Below are positions 7,804 to 16,878 of a DNA stretch of 64,000 nucleotides, piece by piece. The stretch comes from Bacteroidales bacterium. Lineage in GTDB: Bacteria > Bacteroidota > Bacteroidia > Bacteroidales > VadinHA17. Location of the stretch: the NCBI GenBank assembly GCA_022865305.1, contig JALHSP010000078.1:1-64000 (forward strand), written 5' to 3'. Below the pieces are notes generated by a model. The model was not told the origin of the DNA and ran no database searches. It saw only the letters and a program-made list of their open reading frames with translations. Positions within the stretch are counted from its first letter, which is position 1. The number at the start of each line of letters is the position of its first letter. The translations under genes were made by a program, and so were the position numbers.

Positions 7804-9192
7804 ATGAGAATAAATTGTGTTTTACAAGCTCTGGTGCCATTATTGTTCATCGGTATACTGAATTGTTTTTCACAGGAATCTGATCTTTCAGGGGAGAAAC
7901 TGCCTGCAATATTTGAAAAGTACAACAAATCATCTCTTGGTGAAAATGTTTTTGCCTTTGAACCCGGGATGGATATGAATGAGATACAGATCTTAATTGA
8001 TACTATATTTGCCAGGCAATCGGAACGCAGAAGTGAATTCAGCAAAAACCGCTATGCGCTGTTATTCAAACCGGGAATATATGAACTTGATGTAAAAGCA
8101 GTAAGGTCAAATACCACTCATGGCAACAGTGTCCTGACTAATTTCTGGCGCTCAGTGGAAAACTTAACAGTGATACCGACAGTTAATTCAACAATGGTCT
8201 GGGGTGTTTCGCAGGCAGCTCCTCTGCGAAGAGTGCATATAAAAGGTAATTTGCAGCTATTCGACAAAGGTTATGCGAGCGGCGGATTTCTTGCCAATTC
8301 AAAAATAGACGGTACAATAACATCCGGACCGCAGCAGCAATGGTTTATCAGGAACACCGAAATAGGAAAATGGGCAGGAGGAAACTGGAATATGATGTTC
8401 GTTGGGGTTCCCGGGGCACCTGAGGAAAATTGGCCTGAGCTGCCATATACAACGATTAATGAGGTTCCGGTTATTCGTGAAAAACCATTCCTTGCATTTG
8501 ATGAGAAAGGATTCTGTGTGAATATCCCGGGAATTAAGAAAAACAGTACAGGTCCTGACTGGATAAACGGTGTGAAACCAGAAAAAACTCTTCTCCTGGA
8601 TAAATTTTATGTTGCCAGACCGGATGTTGACAATAGGGTAGGCGGTCCGGCCGAAGGATCAGCTTCCAGCTGCATGGTCATAAACAGCAGGGTTGTTTGC
8701 GCGGACCATATCTGGCTATGGAGAGCTGATCACGGAAACGGAGTGGGCTGGGATAAAAACAGATGTGCAAACGGATTGATTGTAAATGGAGACAATGTAA
8801 CCATCTATGGGCTGTTTAACTAGCATTTCCAGGAGTACCAGACTCTCTGGAACGGGAACAATGGCAGGGTATATTTTTATCAGAGCGAAATGCCTTATGA
8901 TCCGCCCACTGCAGATGCATGGAAGCACGATGGAATAAATGGCTATGCCTCGTACAAAGTGTCAGTCCGTGTAAAAACTCATGAAGCATGGGGAATAGGA
9001 GTTTACAACGTTTTCTATAATGCCCCGGTCATAGTTGATAATGCAATTGAAACACCTGCTGCACTCGAAGATAAGATACACCATAAAATTATCTTCTGGC
9101 TTAACGGGAATAAAGAAAGTATTGTAAAAAGCATCATAAACGGCAAAGGCGGCAGTTTGAGCGTTTCAAACAGGAAAGCTACGATGGATTAA
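7804..9192 (+). pseudogene. Secreted beta-helix protein ('adenylyl cyclase'-annotated family) with in-frame stop and internal deletion
   Basis: A signal peptide (LVPLLFIGILNCFSQ) leads into the family motifs RYALLFKPGIYELDV, NFWRSVENLTVIPT, VSQAAPLRRVHIKGNLQL, QQQWFIRNTEIGKW and REKPFLAFD. The frame then jumps from LLLDKFYVARPD to VGGPAEGSASSCMVINS; roughly 90 residues usual here seem missing in frame. At 8821-8823 a TAG interrupts GLFN|HFQEYQTLWNG, after which the same frame runs on to 9192 with QSEMPYDPP and KTHEAWGIGVYNVF. The family is a right-handed beta-helix often found in polysaccharide loci and misnamed adenylyl cyclase or coagulation-factor-like. The gene starts 14 bp after the DUF5009 stop, so the two were probably one operon. 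Confidence 0.75.
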
Positions 9193-9248
9193 TTGATCGT
9201 GCAGTCTTTTGAAAACTGGCGAATAAATAACAATCTTATATCACATAA

Positions 9249-9275
9249 AAAAGGGGCCTTTTGAAAGCCCCTTTT
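9249..9275. terminator. Bidirectional terminator between convergent genes
   Basis: The stem AAAAGGGGC / GCCCCTTTT (9249-9257 with 9267-9275) has A- and T-rich flanks on both sides. It sits between the beta-helix pseudogene (plus) and the susD gene end (minus). Confidence 0.85.
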
Positions 9276-9288
9276 ATCATACTGAAGA

Positions 9289-10866
9289 TTAATTCCAATT
9301 ATTATTTACCTGCGCATCAAGTAAAGGATTTGCATCCCTTTCTGATTGCGGAATTGGAAGCAATATATGGTAATCTTTAACAGGTTGAATTGATTCAACT
9401 ATCTGTTTTTCTGCATTAATTGTCTGCACAAGAATACCCCAGCGGACTAAATCGAAGTACCTGGCTTGTTCTCCTGCCAGCTCTAATCTTCGTTCGCGCC
9501 TCAGAATTACCCGTGCCTGATCCTGGGTTCCGAGAGAAAGGTACTGAAAAGCTCCCGACCGTGCCCGAACCTGATTAATCAGTGGAAGTGCGAGGGCGAC
9601 CTGATTGTTCTCGATATATGATTCGGCAAGCATCAGGAGCACATCTGCATATCGGATTACCTGGCTGTTAATATAGCTGTCCGGTTGTCCATAGTTATGC
9701 CTTAACTCATACAATTCATATTTGCGCCATGAAAATATCGGACCCAATTTCCCGACTGCTTTGGTATATGACTCAGGACCTGTTGCACATTCTTCGCAAT
9801 ATATTGTATCCCCTCCTTTGCCCCTTTGATTGTCATAGAATGTCAGCTTAGCACGGGGATCAACATAAGTTGCTCCCAGTTCATCCGGATAAGTAAATGC
9901 ATCCACAAGGTTTGGAGAAAGAAGAACATTCCACCAATCGTTAAAACCATATTCCATTGCGCGTCCGGTGTGGGTCATTTTATTACCCCATGATTCCTGT
10001 CCTCCGAACATTCCATATGCGTTACCAACGCCCCAGCCTTGCCATTCCCCATGCATTACTGCAAAAATGGTTTCCTTGGTTTTTAAATCATGAATGAACA
10101 TGTCATCCAGTGAATTTGCCAGAGTATAGTCATAAGGGGCGCTTTGTAATTTTGTGAATTCGGTAATAGCCTGACCATATTTCCCCTGAAAGAGATACAC
10201 TTTTCCAAGCAGCGCGACTGCAGCTCCCCTTGATACCCGGCCATAATCGGATGCTGCATAATCCTGGGCTAATGGTAATTTGGTAATTGCATCTGCCAGA
10301 TTTGTCTCAATATCAGCCCAAATCTCAGCTTTCGGGGTTCTTTCCATCTGAAGAATATAATGATCTTCAAGAGTCTTTTTTAACGGAACATCCCCAAAGC
10401 AGGTTACAAGCCAGAAGTATCCCAGCGATTTAAGGAACTTGGCTTCACCTTCAATCCGTGTTTTTAATGCTGCATCGCTAACAGAGGTCGTTTCCCAATT
10501 CTCACACATGTTTATGACAAAATTGGTCCTGAATATCATCTTATAGCATGAATTAAAAAAGTAATTCATTTCGCCTGTATTGGGATTGTGCGTATATGCG
10601 GCAATTTCAAGCAATGATCCCTGTAAGGCGAAGTTTTTAAATGCGTCATAGCCCAACAGGTCGAAAATAAAATAGAATTCCCTTTCGAACATACCCTGAT
10701 ACAGCAGTGGTGAGTACATAGCAGTAGATGCTTCAGTGGCTGTTTTGGCATTTGTAAAGAATGTATTGCCATCATAGGCGTTTTCATTCTTTACATCCAG
10801 TATACTTTCACTGCAGGCACTTAATAATAATGCTATAATAAATGTATAAAATATTTTCCTTTTCAT
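9289..10866 (-). CDS. SusD/RagB-family nutrient-binding outer-membrane lipoprotein
   Basis: A 525-residue SusD-like lipoprotein with signal and lipid-attachment Cys18 (LLLSACSES). The N-terminal VKNENAYDGNTFFTNAKTA, TPR-like helices (AAVALLGKVYLFQGKYGQAI) and the C-terminal VIRYADVLLMLAESYIENN and RRERRLELAGEQARYFDLVRWG are characteristic. SusD proteins sit on the cell surface as a lid over the paired SusC channel and bind a glycan or other ligand. It lies 11 bp downstream of the susC gene and is surely co-transcribed with it. Length is typical and no damage was seen. The ligand is unknown; a nearby oligogalacturonide-lyase-like gene hints at pectin-type sugars. Confidence 0.95.
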   Translation of the reverse strand: MKRKIFYTFIIALLLSACSESILDVKNENAYDGNTFFTNAKTATEASTAMYSPLLYQGMFEREFYFIFDLLGYDAFKNFALQGSLLEIAAYTHNPNTGEMNYFFNSCYKMIFRTNFVINMCENWETTSVSDAALKTRIEGEAKFLKSLGYFWLVTCFGDVPLKKTLEDHYILQMERTPKAEIWADIETNLADAITKLPLAQDYAASDYGRVSRGAAVALLGKVYLFQGKYGQAITEFTKLQSAPYDYTLANSLDDMFIHDLKTKETIFAVMHGEWQGWGVGNAYGMFGGQESWGNKMTHTGRAMEYGFNDWWNVLLSPNLVDAFTYPDELGATYVDPRAKLTFYDNQRGKGGDTIYCEECATGPESYTKAVGKLGPIFSWRKYELYELRHNYGQPDSYINSQVIRYADVLLMLAESYIENNQVALALPLINQVRARSGAFQYLSLGTQDQARVILRRERRLELAGEQARYFDLVRWGILVQTINAEKQIVESIQPVKDYHILLPIPQSERDANPLLDAQVNNNWN

Positions 10867-10877
10867 TTGATGTTGTT

Positions 10878-13800
10878 TTAGAAGGTTAGTTGTACTCCAA
10901 GTCTCATAATACGTGGATTTGGTCGTTGATACATGTCAATTCCCCGCTGAAATATGTAATTGTTGTTATCATTAGGTGAAGTTGAAGATATTTCAGGATC
11001 GTATCCGGAATATTTGGTCAGAGTCAATGCATTCTGAATTGATGCATAGATTCTGAATTTTTCAAATACATTGAAAAGATTCTGAGGAAGATTGTATCCT
11101 ATTGAAATATTTTTAACTCTTAAATAATCACCTTTTTCAACATACCAGGTGGAAAAGTTAAGATTGGCTCCGGAGTTCTGGCCTGCTCTCGGGATATCCG
11201 TGACATCACCGGGCTCTTTCCATCTTGTCAGCACTGTTGCTGTCTGGTTAAATGGTTTTGACATGCCTTCCCACCAGTAAAGGGACCCATTAACTGCATC
11301 GACACCTGCCACACCATGCATCAGCAACTGTAAGTCGAAACTTTTGAAGAAAGCATTGAAAACAACTCCATATTGCCATTTTGGTGATGGATTTCCTATG
11401 AAGGTACGGTCGTCTGCATTAATATATCCATTGCCATCCATATCTTTCCAGACACGGTCGCCAGGCTTTGCGTTTACCTGGTATTCCGTTACCTCACCTC
11501 CGGTAGCTGCGCTTGCCGCTGCATTCAAAGCATTCAGGTCAGCCGGGTCACGTACTACATGATCATATACATAACCATAATATGCACCAAGTGGATGACC
11601 GATATCGGTACGGGTTGCATTTCCAACTCCGGTCATAAACTCTCCTTTGGATATTGGCAAATCTCCGACTGTTCCTAATGCTGTCACTTCATTGACACTG
11701 TAAGTTGCATTCAGTGACAGATCCCATCTGAAAATGCTGGTATTACTTTTATATGTCAGTGAGGCTTCAAATCCCGAGTTTTTCATACTGGCTGCATTTA
11801 TCCATTGTGTGCCAACTGAACCGGGATTTCCCAATCCTGTTGTCAGAGGCAGCAGTGTTTCTATAAGCAGATCCTTATTTGACCTGTTATAATAATCGAA
11901 TGTGAAACCAATTCTGTCTTTTAATAATCCCAGATCAAATCCAAAATCGAATTGTGTTGTTTCCTCCCATTTCAGGTCGGGATTAGGAACGCTGTTAACA
12001 ATTGATCCTGTAGCAAAAGTCAGATCATCACCGAAAGAATATACTATATTATTGCCGGTACCTTTCCAGACACGAGATGAGGTTAAAAATGCAGGTATAT
12101 TATCATTGCCTGTTTTTCCATAGCTTGTCCTTAGTTTCAGATTTGATAAACTTGAAAAATTGCTCATAAAATCTTCCCTTGAAACTGTCCAGGCTAATCC
12201 GACACCATAGAAGGTACCCCACCGGTTGTTTATGCCAAATACACTTGATGCATCTCTGCGCAAACTGGCGTTTATTACATATTTTTCCTTGTATGTATAT
12301 CCTATTCTGCCAAAGTATGATAACCGTGATTTTCCACTATTAACAGATGATCCGGTTACAGAAGTTGAATTGGCAAGAGCAAGATTCTGGATAGCATCGC
12401 TGGTATAATCTGAACCGGCTACGGAGATACTCCTGTAAACTCCTGCCGGATCGTATGTATTACCCAGCATTGCACTTATATGATGACTACCAAAATTCCG
12501 GCTGAATGAGAAATAGTTTTCCAGTATAAAGCCATAGCTGAAATTGAAATACTCATTTATATCGGAAGTTGCCCTGTTAAAATTACCACCGTTACATGGA
12601 TAATTGAATGTCATATTGTGGTAATTACCTCCGGATATTCTGCCCTGTGATCTAAATGTTAATCCTCTTAACAGCTCAATTTCTCCGGATAGATCAAGGT
12701 CAATACTTAATCCTCTGTCATTATAATCGGTGTTCCCGGTTGTATTATACGGATTATTTGCATCCTGCAGATCGGTAACTTTGTCCATGCGTGCATATCC
12801 TCCGAGATTGGTCGGATCGTATATTGGTAAATAGGGAGCCATTCTTAAAGCCTCATTCAGGCTTGCTATTACTCCATTATTGATATCATTCTTTACCCTG
12901 AGATTTTGACTAAGGTTTACTCTTTTCTTAAAAAGTGCTTCCGTCATTTTAGCGCCAAAGGTAATCCGCTGAAAATTCCTGTCAATAACAGTCGATCCCT
13001 GATTCTGATATCCGGCTGAAAAGGAATAAGTTACATTCTCAGTGCCTCCTCCAAACCTCAGATTATGGTCCATCATTAAGGCTCTCTGGAAGGTGACATC
13101 CTGCCAGTCTGTGCGATCAATGCGAACATCAGGTGTCTGAAGCTTTGCTGTGATTTCCAGACCATTTGAGTGTTGAATGTCTGTTACCATGTCAACATAT
13201 TCTGAAGCATTCAGCAAATCGAGGCGTCTTGTGACATTAGCAAAACCTGCTGATCCTTCATATTCTACTTTAAGATCGCCTTTTTTCCCGCTTTTGGTTG
13301 TTATCAGGACAACACCGTTGGCAGCAGCCGATCCATAAATTGCAGTAGTGGAGGCATCCTTAAGAATTGTAATATTATCAATATCCTGAGGAGCTATTGA
13401 GTTAATATCCCCACCCTGAATACCGTCAATAACATAAAGAGGGTCGGTATTTGAAAACGAACCCATACCCCTGATTACAATTCTAGCTCCGGAACCCGGA
13501 TCACCGCTGTTGTTGGTTACCTGCACACCGGCAATTTTACCCTGCAGAACCTGGCGTGGGTCGGTGGTAGCAAGTCCGACAATTTCATCGCTTTTAAGTG
13601 CAGATGTAGCACTTGCAACATTTCTTTTCATGGCAGAACCATACCCTACGACGACCACTTCATTCAGTCCCAAAAGTTCGGCCGGCATGTTAACATCCAG
13701 AGTCGTCCTTCCATTTAAAGGAATTATCTGTGTTACATATCCGATAAAGGAAAATGTCAGAGTTGCATTTCTGTCTACAGTAGCAAATGAGTATCGGCCT

Positions 13801-14048
13801 TCAGCATCGGTAATAGTTCCGATAGTGGTCTCGTTTACCCTTACATTTACACCGGGCATTAATGCGCCGGTAGAGGCATCCCTAACAACACCCCTGACTG
13901 CGATCCCCTGCATATCAGCCGGGGACCCTGACTTATCATCTCCAAAACCCGCAGCTGAAATGTTGTTTGTTAAAAACAACAACATAATCACTGCCACATT
14001 CAAAGAAAGGAGGATCTTGCGCTTCCTCCACAGGTAGTAATTTCTCAT
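10878..14048 (-). CDS. SusC/RagA-family TonB-linked outer-membrane transporter
   Basis: A 1056-residue TonB-dependent receptor. A signal peptide is followed by a carboxypeptidase-regulatory-like domain (about 50-125: GVVRDASTGALMPGVNVRV ... GRYSFATVD), the SusC box NEVVVVGYGS, a plug with GVQVTNNSGDPGSGARIVI and DPLYVIDGIQGGDINS, and a 22-strand-type barrel ending RIMRLGVQLTF. It should import an oligomeric ligand into the periplasm with its SusD partner, energised by TonB. No anti-sigma, ECF sigma or HTCS regulator was seen nearby, so control of the pair is unclear. Upstream 14049-14280 is AT-rich with no gene. Confidence 0.95.
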   Translation of the reverse strand: MRNYYLWRKRKILLSLNVAVIMLLFLTNNISAAGFGDDKSGSPADMQGIAVRGVVRDASTGALMPGVNVRVNETTIGTITDAEGRYSFATVDRNATLTFSFIGYVTQIIPLNGRTTLDVNMPAELLGLNEVVVVGYGSAMKRNVASATSALKSDEIVGLATTDPRQVLQGKIAGVQVTNNSGDPGSGARIVIRGMGSFSNTDPLYVIDGIQGGDINSIAPQDIDNITILKDASTTAIYGSAAANGVVLITTKSGKKGDLKVEYEGSAGFANVTRRLDLLNASEYVDMVTDIQHSNGLEITAKLQTPDVRIDRTDWQDVTFQRALMMDHNLRFGGGTENVTYSFSAGYQNQGSTVIDRNFQRITFGAKMTEALFKKRVNLSQNLRVKNDINNGVIASLNEALRMAPYLPIYDPTNLGGYARMDKVTDLQDANNPYNTTGNTDYNDRGLSIDLDLSGEIELLRGLTFRSQGRISGGNYHNMTFNYPCNGGNFNRATSDINEYFNFSYGFILENYFSFSRNFGSHHISAMLGNTYDPAGVYRSISVAGSDYTSDAIQNLALANSTSVTGSSVNSGKSRLSYFGRIGYTYKEKYVINASLRRDASSVFGINNRWGTFYGVGLAWTVSREDFMSNFSSLSNLKLRTSYGKTGNDNIPAFLTSSRVWKGTGNNIVYSFGDDLTFATGSIVNSVPNPDLKWEETTQFDFGFDLGLLKDRIGFTFDYYNRSNKDLLIETLLPLTTGLGNPGSVGTQWINAASMKNSGFEASLTYKSNTSIFRWDLSLNATYSVNEVTALGTVGDLPISKGEFMTGVGNATRTDIGHPLGAYYGYVYDHVVRDPADLNALNAAASAATGGEVTEYQVNAKPGDRVWKDMDGNGYINADDRTFIGNPSPKWQYGVVFNAFFKSFDLQLLMHGVAGVDAVNGSLYWWEGMSKPFNQTATVLTRWKEPGDVTDIPRAGQNSGANLNFSTWYVEKGDYLRVKNISIGYNLPQNLFNVFEKFRIYASIQNALTLTKYSGYDPEISSTSPNDNNNYIFQRGIDMYQRPNPRIMRLGVQLTF

Positions 14049-14280
14049 AGTTTTTAATTTGTTTAGTAAGTAATAAATAAATTAACCGATTAAAATTCAG
14101 AAATCTTAAAGGACTTTTTATCAGACACGGAAATTAAGAAAAAATCTGATACGCTCAAAATTTATATTTTGCCCCATATTATGCTGTCTGCAGGGATCGA
14201 AAAGTTTTTTTCACACTTGTACCTTTGCGTCTCTGTATAGTTATGATTGTCAAATCAGGTTTTTAGTTGCTTTAAATAAT

Positions 14281-14288
14281 TAATTTTG
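14281..14288 (+). promoter_or_regulatory. Bacteroidota-type -7 box (TAATTTTG)
   Basis: Matches TAnnTTTG, 27 bp before the DUF2177 gene start at 14316. Confidence 0.4.
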
Positions 14289-14315
14289 CATTACTAATCA
14301 GATAAAACACCAGGT

Positions 14316-14714
14316 ATGATAGGATACCTGAAAACCTACGGAGTGGCATTTGTAGTCTTCATAACCATCGATCTTGTATGGCTTGGATTTGTTGCAAATA
14401 ACCTTTATAAAAAGTACCTTGGTTTTATTATGCGACCCAACCCGAACTGGATCGTCGCAATTATCTTTTACGTTCTCTATCTGGCTGGACTTGTATTTTT
14501 TGTGATCCATCCGGCACTCGAAAAGGAAAACTGGAGATATGCCCTCTTTGCCGGAATGTTTTTCGGACTCATCACCTATGCTACCTACGATCTCACAAAC
14601 CTGGCAACACTTAAAGATTGGCCGGCACTTATTACAGTTATTGATCTCATATGGGGAACTACTCTCGGCGGACTGGTGTCGCTGATTACCTGGTGGGTAG
14701 TTACAAAGTTTTAA
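14316..14714 (+). CDS. DUF2177 membrane protein
   Basis: A 132-residue protein of the DUF2177 family with four hydrophobic helices: YGVAFVVFITIDLVWLGFV, WIVAIIFYVLYLAGLVFFVI, YALFAGMFFGLITYATYDLT and TVIDLIWGTTLGGLVSLITWW. The acidic FITIDLVWLG and YATYDLTN segments are the family's conserved features. Function is unknown; members are small inner-membrane proteins. It has a -7-like box upstream and lies about 100 bp before an FAD oxidoreductase gene on the same strand. In other genomes DUF2177 genes often neighbour oxidoreductase or cyclopropane-synthase genes, which would fit, but that link is inference. Confidence 0.85.
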   Translation: MIGYLKTYGVAFVVFITIDLVWLGFVANNLYKKYLGFIMRPNPNWIVAIIFYVLYLAGLVFFVIHPALEKENWRYALFAGMFFGLITYATYDLTNLATLKDWPALITVIDLIWGTTLGGLVSLITWWVVTKF

Positions 14715-14815
14715 TAAAAAAGAAAGGTCATGCAATCGTTTGGCATTAACGAATTTTGCATCTTCTTTACGTTCTGATCACTTTAGATTTATTACAGTAA
14801 TTAACAATTTAATGT

Positions 14816-15610
14816 ATGGACAATAACACCAGTGACAACTCAATAATCATCATCGGTGCTGGATTTGCAGGTCTTGCTGCCGGTATTTATGCACAGATGA
14901 ATGGTTATCAAACACAGATCTTTGAGATGCACAACAAACCGGGAGGACTATGTACTTCATGGGAACGTAAAGGTTACACAATCGACTGTTGCATCCACTG
15001 GCTTGTCGGATCATCTCCTGAAAGCAGTATGCATGACTTCTGGGAAGAGGTTGGAATTACTCAGGGCAGACAGTTTATCAATAAAGAGCCTGTTGAGATA
15101 GGAGAAGCAAAACGCAACAGGTTATATTTACATCTCTATAATCACGATCCATCAATGGCTCCTGCAGGCAAAACCGTCCTGACAATAATGATTAACACCG
15201 ATTATGAATACTGGAAAAAACTGGCACAGAATAAAACCGCATATCTACAGAAAAAAGAGGAGATTGCAAAGAAATTAATTGAACTGCTCGACCAGCGTTT
15301 CCCCGGCATTTCATCGCAGGTAGAGGTTATAGATGTTGCAACTCCCATGACCTTTGAAAGATACACAGGCAACTGGAAGGGCAGCTTTGAGGGATGGCTG
15401 ATCACACCTGAAAATGCCAGTGTATTAATGAAACCGATGTCTCAGTCATTACCCGGCCTCGCCAATTTCTATATGTGCGGACAGTGGGTTGAGCCGGGAG
15501 GCGGACTACCAACAGGCATAATGTCGGGCCGCAGGCTCATTAAGAGCTTGTGCAGGGAGGATCGCAGGAAGTTCAGAACAATCCCGGTTAAGGTGACAGA
15601 TAACTCATAG
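14816..15610 (+). CDS. Phytoene-desaturase-like FAD oxidoreductase lacking its middle
   Basis: An open frame of 264 residues. The N-terminal FAD-binding Rossmann motif (IIIIGAGFAGLAAGIYAQ, then GGLCTSWERKGYTIDCCIHW) and the C-terminal FAD-contacting end (FYMCGQWVEPGGGLPTGIMSGR) are both clear and match the CrtI/NAD(P)-binding oxidoreductase family, whose members have about 500 residues. Between GRQFINKEPVEI and GEAKRNRLYLHLYN some 220-240 residues (substrate domain and part of the FAD domain) are missing without loss of frame. The product is unlikely to be an active desaturase. Its stop overlaps that of the convergent ATPase gene by 6 bp. Confidence 0.8.
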   Translation: MDNNTSDNSIIIIGAGFAGLAAGIYAQMNGYQTQIFEMHNKPGGLCTSWERKGYTIDCCIHWLVGSSPESSMHDFWEEVGITQGRQFINKEPVEIGEAKRNRLYLHLYNHDPSMAPAGKTVLTIMINTDYEYWKKLAQNKTAYLQKKEEIAKKLIELLDQRFPGISSQVEVIDVATPMTFERYTGNWKGSFEGWLITPENASVLMKPMSQSLPGLANFYMCGQWVEPGGGLPTGIMSGRRLIKSLCREDRRKFRTIPVKVTDNS

Positions 15611-16738
15611 TACAAAAAAATATTCTTTCAGCCAGGTTTTATAGAGCGGATCCAGGAAAATAACATCACTTCCCCGGATATCGATGATCTCTTTATTAAT
15701 TAACGCCCTTTTGATCTTGGTAACATTGGCAGAGGTGCCAAGCTGATATTCCTGTATAACACTCTGAGAACTCAGCTGCTCAACATCGTTTATTACTGCC
15801 TTAAGAAAATTGATCTGGCTGTTGCTCAGATCATCAGTCAGAGCCTGAAAAAGCATGCTTAACTGTAAAACCAGGTCCTCATATGCTTCTTTGATCATCT
15901 CCACATTGCAGATATCGTCAGTTCTTAACCACGATTGCTGGGCAAGCTGCTGCACATAATAAGGATGACAGTCGGCAAGCACAGGGATAAGTCCGGCCTC
16001 ATCCTGTCCTATTTTTTTGCCGGTATCTGAAAAACGCTTCTGAATGAATTTAATCCAGTCCTCAACGGATATCTTTTCCAGAAAAAAGATGTCTCCAAAC
16101 TTATAAAATGGCATGGATGGCGATGTAAAAACATCCATCATCATATGACGTTTACTGCCATAAAGACAATATGAAACATTTTTATGCCCCTGCCAGTGAG
16201 CCCTCAATTTCTTCTGAAAGGCAAGAGGATCTTCATATACTGAAATATTCTGGAATTCATCAATACATATAATAAAAAACAGGTTATTTGCAGATCCGAT
16301 TTTCTCAGGAAGATCAAGGATATCATCAGGATTGCGTTTCACCTCTTCCCAGTCTAATCCTATTTTAAAATCTACACCCTGACCGGGGCTAAAAGTCAGA
16401 TTCGGGATAAACCGGCCCAGAAATTTCCTGGCATTTTCGAAAATAACCTGAATTTTTGTTGCTGATCCTCTCAGAACAACCGTTGCGAGCTGCTGATAAA
16501 ACTGCTCTTCCGCTCTTACATTATTGAGGTCGATAAGACAAAAACGTATATCTTTTCTTTTCTTTGAAGCAATCTCCGTTGCCCTTGCCACAAGAGAAGA
16601 TTTTCCCCATCTCCTGGGAGATATAAGGATTGTGTTCACAAAGGAAATAAAGTTTGCAATGAGTCTTTCCAGCTCATTTTTCCGATCTGTGAAATCTTCT
16701 TTTGAAGCAATTTTTCCAAAAGTGAACGGCGTTTTCAT
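15605..16738 (-). CDS. AAA+ ATPase of the archaeal-type ATPase (PF01637-like) group
   Basis: A 377-residue P-loop ATPase. FGKIASKEDFTDRKNELERL at the start is the usual entry of this group. Walker A is PRRWGKSS (41-48), Walker B is IICIDEFQ with D160/E161, and a sensor-like YCLYGSKRHMM follows. The C-terminal part (NFLKAVINDVEQLSSQSVIQEY...) looks like a winged helix. Relatives occur singly in many Bacteroidota and archaea; roles in DNA handling or defence are suspected, not shown. No partner gene is adjacent. It has a TATATTTG box just upstream and a 15-bp tandem duplication beyond that. Confidence 0.85.
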   Translation of the reverse strand: MKTPFTFGKIASKEDFTDRKNELERLIANFISFVNTILISPRRWGKSSLVARATEIASKKRKDIRFCLIDLNNVRAEEQFYQQLATVVLRGSATKIQVIFENARKFLGRFIPNLTFSPGQGVDFKIGLDWEEVKRNPDDILDLPEKIGSANNLFFIICIDEFQNISVYEDPLAFQKKLRAHWQGHKNVSYCLYGSKRHMMMDVFTSPSMPFYKFGDIFFLEKISVEDWIKFIQKRFSDTGKKIGQDEAGLIPVLADCHPYYVQQLAQQSWLRTDDICNVEMIKEAYEDLVLQLSMLFQALTDDLSNSQINFLKAVINDVEQLSSQSVIQEYQLGTSANVTKIKRALINKEIIDIRGSDVIFLDPLYKTWLKEYFFVL

Positions 16739-16751
16739 AAATCAGTTTTTA

Positions 16752-16759
16752 CAAATATA
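16752..16759 (-). promoter_or_regulatory. Bacteroidota-type -7 box for the ATPase gene
   Basis: On the minus strand this reads TATATTTG (consensus TAnnTTTG), 13 bp before the start codon at 16738. That implies a very short leader. Confidence 0.4.
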
Positions 16760-16786
16760 AGTATTCTGAACAAAACTAACTAATTT

Positions 16787-16816
16787 GTATGTTACTTTTT
16801 AGTATGTTACTTTTTG
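16787..16816. repeat. 15-bp tandem duplication upstream of the ATPase gene
   Basis: GTATGTTACTTTTT plus one base occurs twice back to back (16787-16801 and 16802-16816), differing only in the last base. Confidence 0.7.
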
Positions 16817-16878
16817 GTAACCATTAGTGCGTTTTAAGACAGATTATGTGAATAAATTTCCAAAATTTGAGTACAGGT

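Noticed and set aside
8821-8823. Read-through or recoded TAG in the beta-helix gene
   Set aside because: The same gene also lacks an internal segment and no recoding signal was seen, so inactivation is more likely.
13510-14037. Plus-strand frame opposite the 5' part of susC (175 codons)
   Set aside because: It is antisense to the plug region of a clear SusC gene and has no known motif.
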